DNA of 16,065 bases from JBLHUT01 sp047629975 (GTDB taxonomy: Bacteria; Pseudomonadota; Alphaproteobacteria; Rhodobacterales; Rhodobacteraceae), in NCBI GenBank assembly GCA_047629975.1, contig JBLHUT010000044.1, positions 1-16,065 of the forward strand. The letters run 5' to 3'. Each line of letters begins with the position of its first letter. Position 1 is the first letter of the stretch. Positions 15,369-16,065 of the stretch are shown in pieces. The translations under genes and the position numbers were made by a program. The notes under the pieces are model-generated. The model saw only the letters and a program-made list of their open reading frames with translations. It did no database searches and was not told where the DNA came from.

Positions 15369-15545
15369 TCAGGCGTCGGCAGTCGGGGACAGGACGAATT
15401 TCTTGTCGCAATATCCGCACTCGACATAGCCTTTGTTGTCGGGAATCGTCAGCCAGACGCGCGGATGGCCCAATGCGCCGCCTCCGCCATCGCAAGAGAT
15501 GCGTTTGGTCTTGACTGTTTCTGTCTCTGGCGGGGCGATGGTCAT
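15369..15545 (-). CDS. CHCC-type zinc-finger protein, NDUFS6-like
   Basis: A 58-residue protein of the zf-CHCC family, related to the zinc-binding NDUFS6 subunit of mitochondrial complex I, whose alphaproteobacterial homologues are found with or near respiratory complex I. Zinc ligands are visible as C18-x8-H27-x15-C43-x2-C46 in the context ISCDGGGGALGHPRVWL and ECGYCDKKF. The N-terminal 15 residues are Thr/Glu/Pro-rich. Two ATGs are possible: 15554 (61 aa) and 15545 (58 aa). AAGGA at 15554-15558 gives eight bases to the second but overlaps the first, so 15545 is preferred. It has its own likely promoter at 15593-15620. No complex I gene is in this window; an accessory or assembly role is inferred from the family. 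Confidence 0.9.
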   Translation of the reverse strand: MTIAPPETETVKTKRISCDGGGGALGHPRVWLTIPDNKGYVECGYCDKKFVLSPTADA

Positions 15546-15553
15546 TGTTGTCA

Positions 15554-15558
15554 TCCTT
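15554..15558 (-). promoter_or_regulatory. Ribosome binding site deciding the zinc-finger gene start
   Basis: AAGGA on the minus strand is eight bases before ATG 15545 but runs into ATG 15554. This favours the shorter 58-residue product. Confidence 0.5.
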
Positions 15559-15563
15559 GAAGC

Positions 15564-15580
15564 AGGCCACGCTCTGGCCT
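15564..15580. repeat. 6-bp inverted repeat in the leader of the zinc-finger gene
   Basis: AGGCCA (15564-15569) and TGGCCT (15575-15580) are perfect arms around CGCTC. It falls just after the predicted start site of the minus-strand transcript, so it could be a leader hairpin or an operator; chance is also possible at this GC content. Confidence 0.35.
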
Positions 15581-15592
15581 AGGTTTAGCCGA

Positions 15593-15620
15593 AGTATAGT
15601 GATCGCGCCCGTCCCGACAA
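15593..15620 (-). promoter_or_regulatory. Probable sigma-70 promoter of the zinc-finger gene
   Basis: The minus strand reads TTGTCG (15615-15620), a 16-base spacer, and TATACT (15593-15598), which is 4 of 6 and 5 of 6 to consensus. Transcription would begin near 15586, giving a leader of about 40 bases. On the plus strand, TATAGT overlaps the same place, so the site may also contribute to the ABC gene. Confidence 0.45.
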
Positions 15621-15660
15621 GCCCGCCCGGACAAGAGCGCGCCGGCCGATACGTGCCCGC

Positions 15661-15666
15661 AAGGAG
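15661..15666 (+). promoter_or_regulatory. Ribosome binding site of the ABC ATPase gene
   Basis: AAGGAG lies 12 bases before ATG 15679, longer spacing than usual. No in-frame alternative start lies between the two, so the start still stands. Confidence 0.45.
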
Positions 15667-15678
15667 CAAATACCGCAG

Positions 15679-16065
15679 ATGACACAGAATGCGATCCAGA
15701 TCGAGGGTCTGAAAAAGACCTATGCCGCTCAGGGGAACCAGCCACCAAAAGAGGCGCTCAAGGGGATCGACCTCGATATTCCGGCGGGTTCGATCTTTGG
15801 GTTGCTGGGGCCGAACGGTGCGGGCAAGTCGACGTTGATCAATATCCTCGCCGGTCTGGTGCTGAAATCCGCCGGAAAGGTCCGGATCTGGGGCTTTGAC
15901 CAGGATGTGAACCCGCGGCAATCGCGGGCCTCGATCGGGGTCATGCCGCAAGAATTGAACATGGACCCGTTTTTCAGCCCGCGTCGTGCGCTGGAGGTGC
16001 AGGCCGGCCTTTACGGGGTGCCCAAGGCGCGCCGCCAGACGGACGAAATTCTCGAGATGATCGGC
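15679..16065 (+). CDS. ABC transporter ATP-binding protein (partial, 5' part)
   Basis: The first 129 residues of an ABC ATPase; the 3' end is beyond the window. The Walker A motif is G44-PNGAGK50-S51-T52 and the Q-loop glutamine is Q91 in GVMPQE. Signature, Walker B and H-loop are outside the view. The layout, with a short KTY start, LKGIDLDIPAGSIFGLLGPNGAG, and then VRIWGFD before the Q-loop, is that of ABC-2 type exporters (YadG-like), in which an ABC-2 permease gene usually follows. The substrate cannot be read from this part. It is divergent from the zinc-finger gene across 133 bases, which hold a TATAGT box (15595-15600) but no convincing plus-strand -35. Confidence 0.92.
   Translation, partial: MTQNAIQIEGLKKTYAAQGNQPPKEALKGIDLDIPAGSIFGLLGPNGAGKSTLINILAGLVLKSAGKVRIWGFDQDVNPRQSRASIGVMPQELNMDPFFSPRRALEVQAGLYGVPKARRQTDEILEMIG

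Noticed and set aside
15286..15951. 221-codon minus-strand open frame across the zinc-finger and ABC genes
   Set aside because: It is antisense to the ABC ATPase with its Walker A motif and out of frame with the zinc-finger gene; Arg/Pro-rich without a domain.

Overview
The window reads as chromosomal DNA of an alphaproteobacterium, most likely Rhodobacterales (Roseobacter group). This rests on protein character and gene content: high-GC coding sequence, a GlcDEF glycolate oxidase, a DUF1285 protein divergent from a MoxR ATPase, and a short CHCC zinc-finger protein related to the NDUFS6 subunit of complex I. I see no rRNA, tRNA, CRISPR array, insertion sequence or prophage. The content is mostly core genome, with one under-described membrane/ATPase operon and two small proteins of unknown role.

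Layout. (1) 1-3367, minus strand: glcD-glcE-glcF (glcF runs off the left edge). They are read from a promoter near 3392-3420 whose -10 lies inside a 23-bp dyad. (2) 3493-3864, plus strand: a small, probably exported protein with a His-Pro-His motif, followed by two hairpins between convergent genes. (3) 3972-10786, minus strand: a tightly coupled four-gene operon. In transcription order it encodes a MoxR AAA+ ATPase, a soluble DUF58/vWA protein, a 926-aa membrane protein (BatA-like N terminus, DUF4159 C terminus), and a 692-aa membrane protein with a vWA-like and a glutamine-amidotransferase-like region. (4) 10849-11693, plus strand: DUF1285 and DUF2798 genes, divergent from MoxR. (5) 11690-14482, minus strand: polA, convergent with and overlapping the DUF2798 gene by three bases. 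(6) 14688-15221, minus strand: an unrecognised 177-aa protein. (7) 15369-15545, minus strand: the CHCC zinc-finger protein. (8) From 15679, plus strand: the start of an ABC transporter ATPase, cut by the right edge.

How the genes work together. GlcDEF oxidises glycolate to glyoxylate and passes electrons to the respiratory chain. The MoxR operon looks like a chaperone-type machine: a cytoplasmic AAA+ ATPase, a MIDAS-bearing adaptor, and two large inner-membrane proteins whose bulk probably faces the periplasm. Operons of this make-up are widespread in Alphaproteobacteria. I recall one in Rhizobium leguminosarum (RL3499-RL3502) linked to cell shape and envelope integrity, but its biochemical target is not established. 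This is the best candidate here for an incompletely described system.
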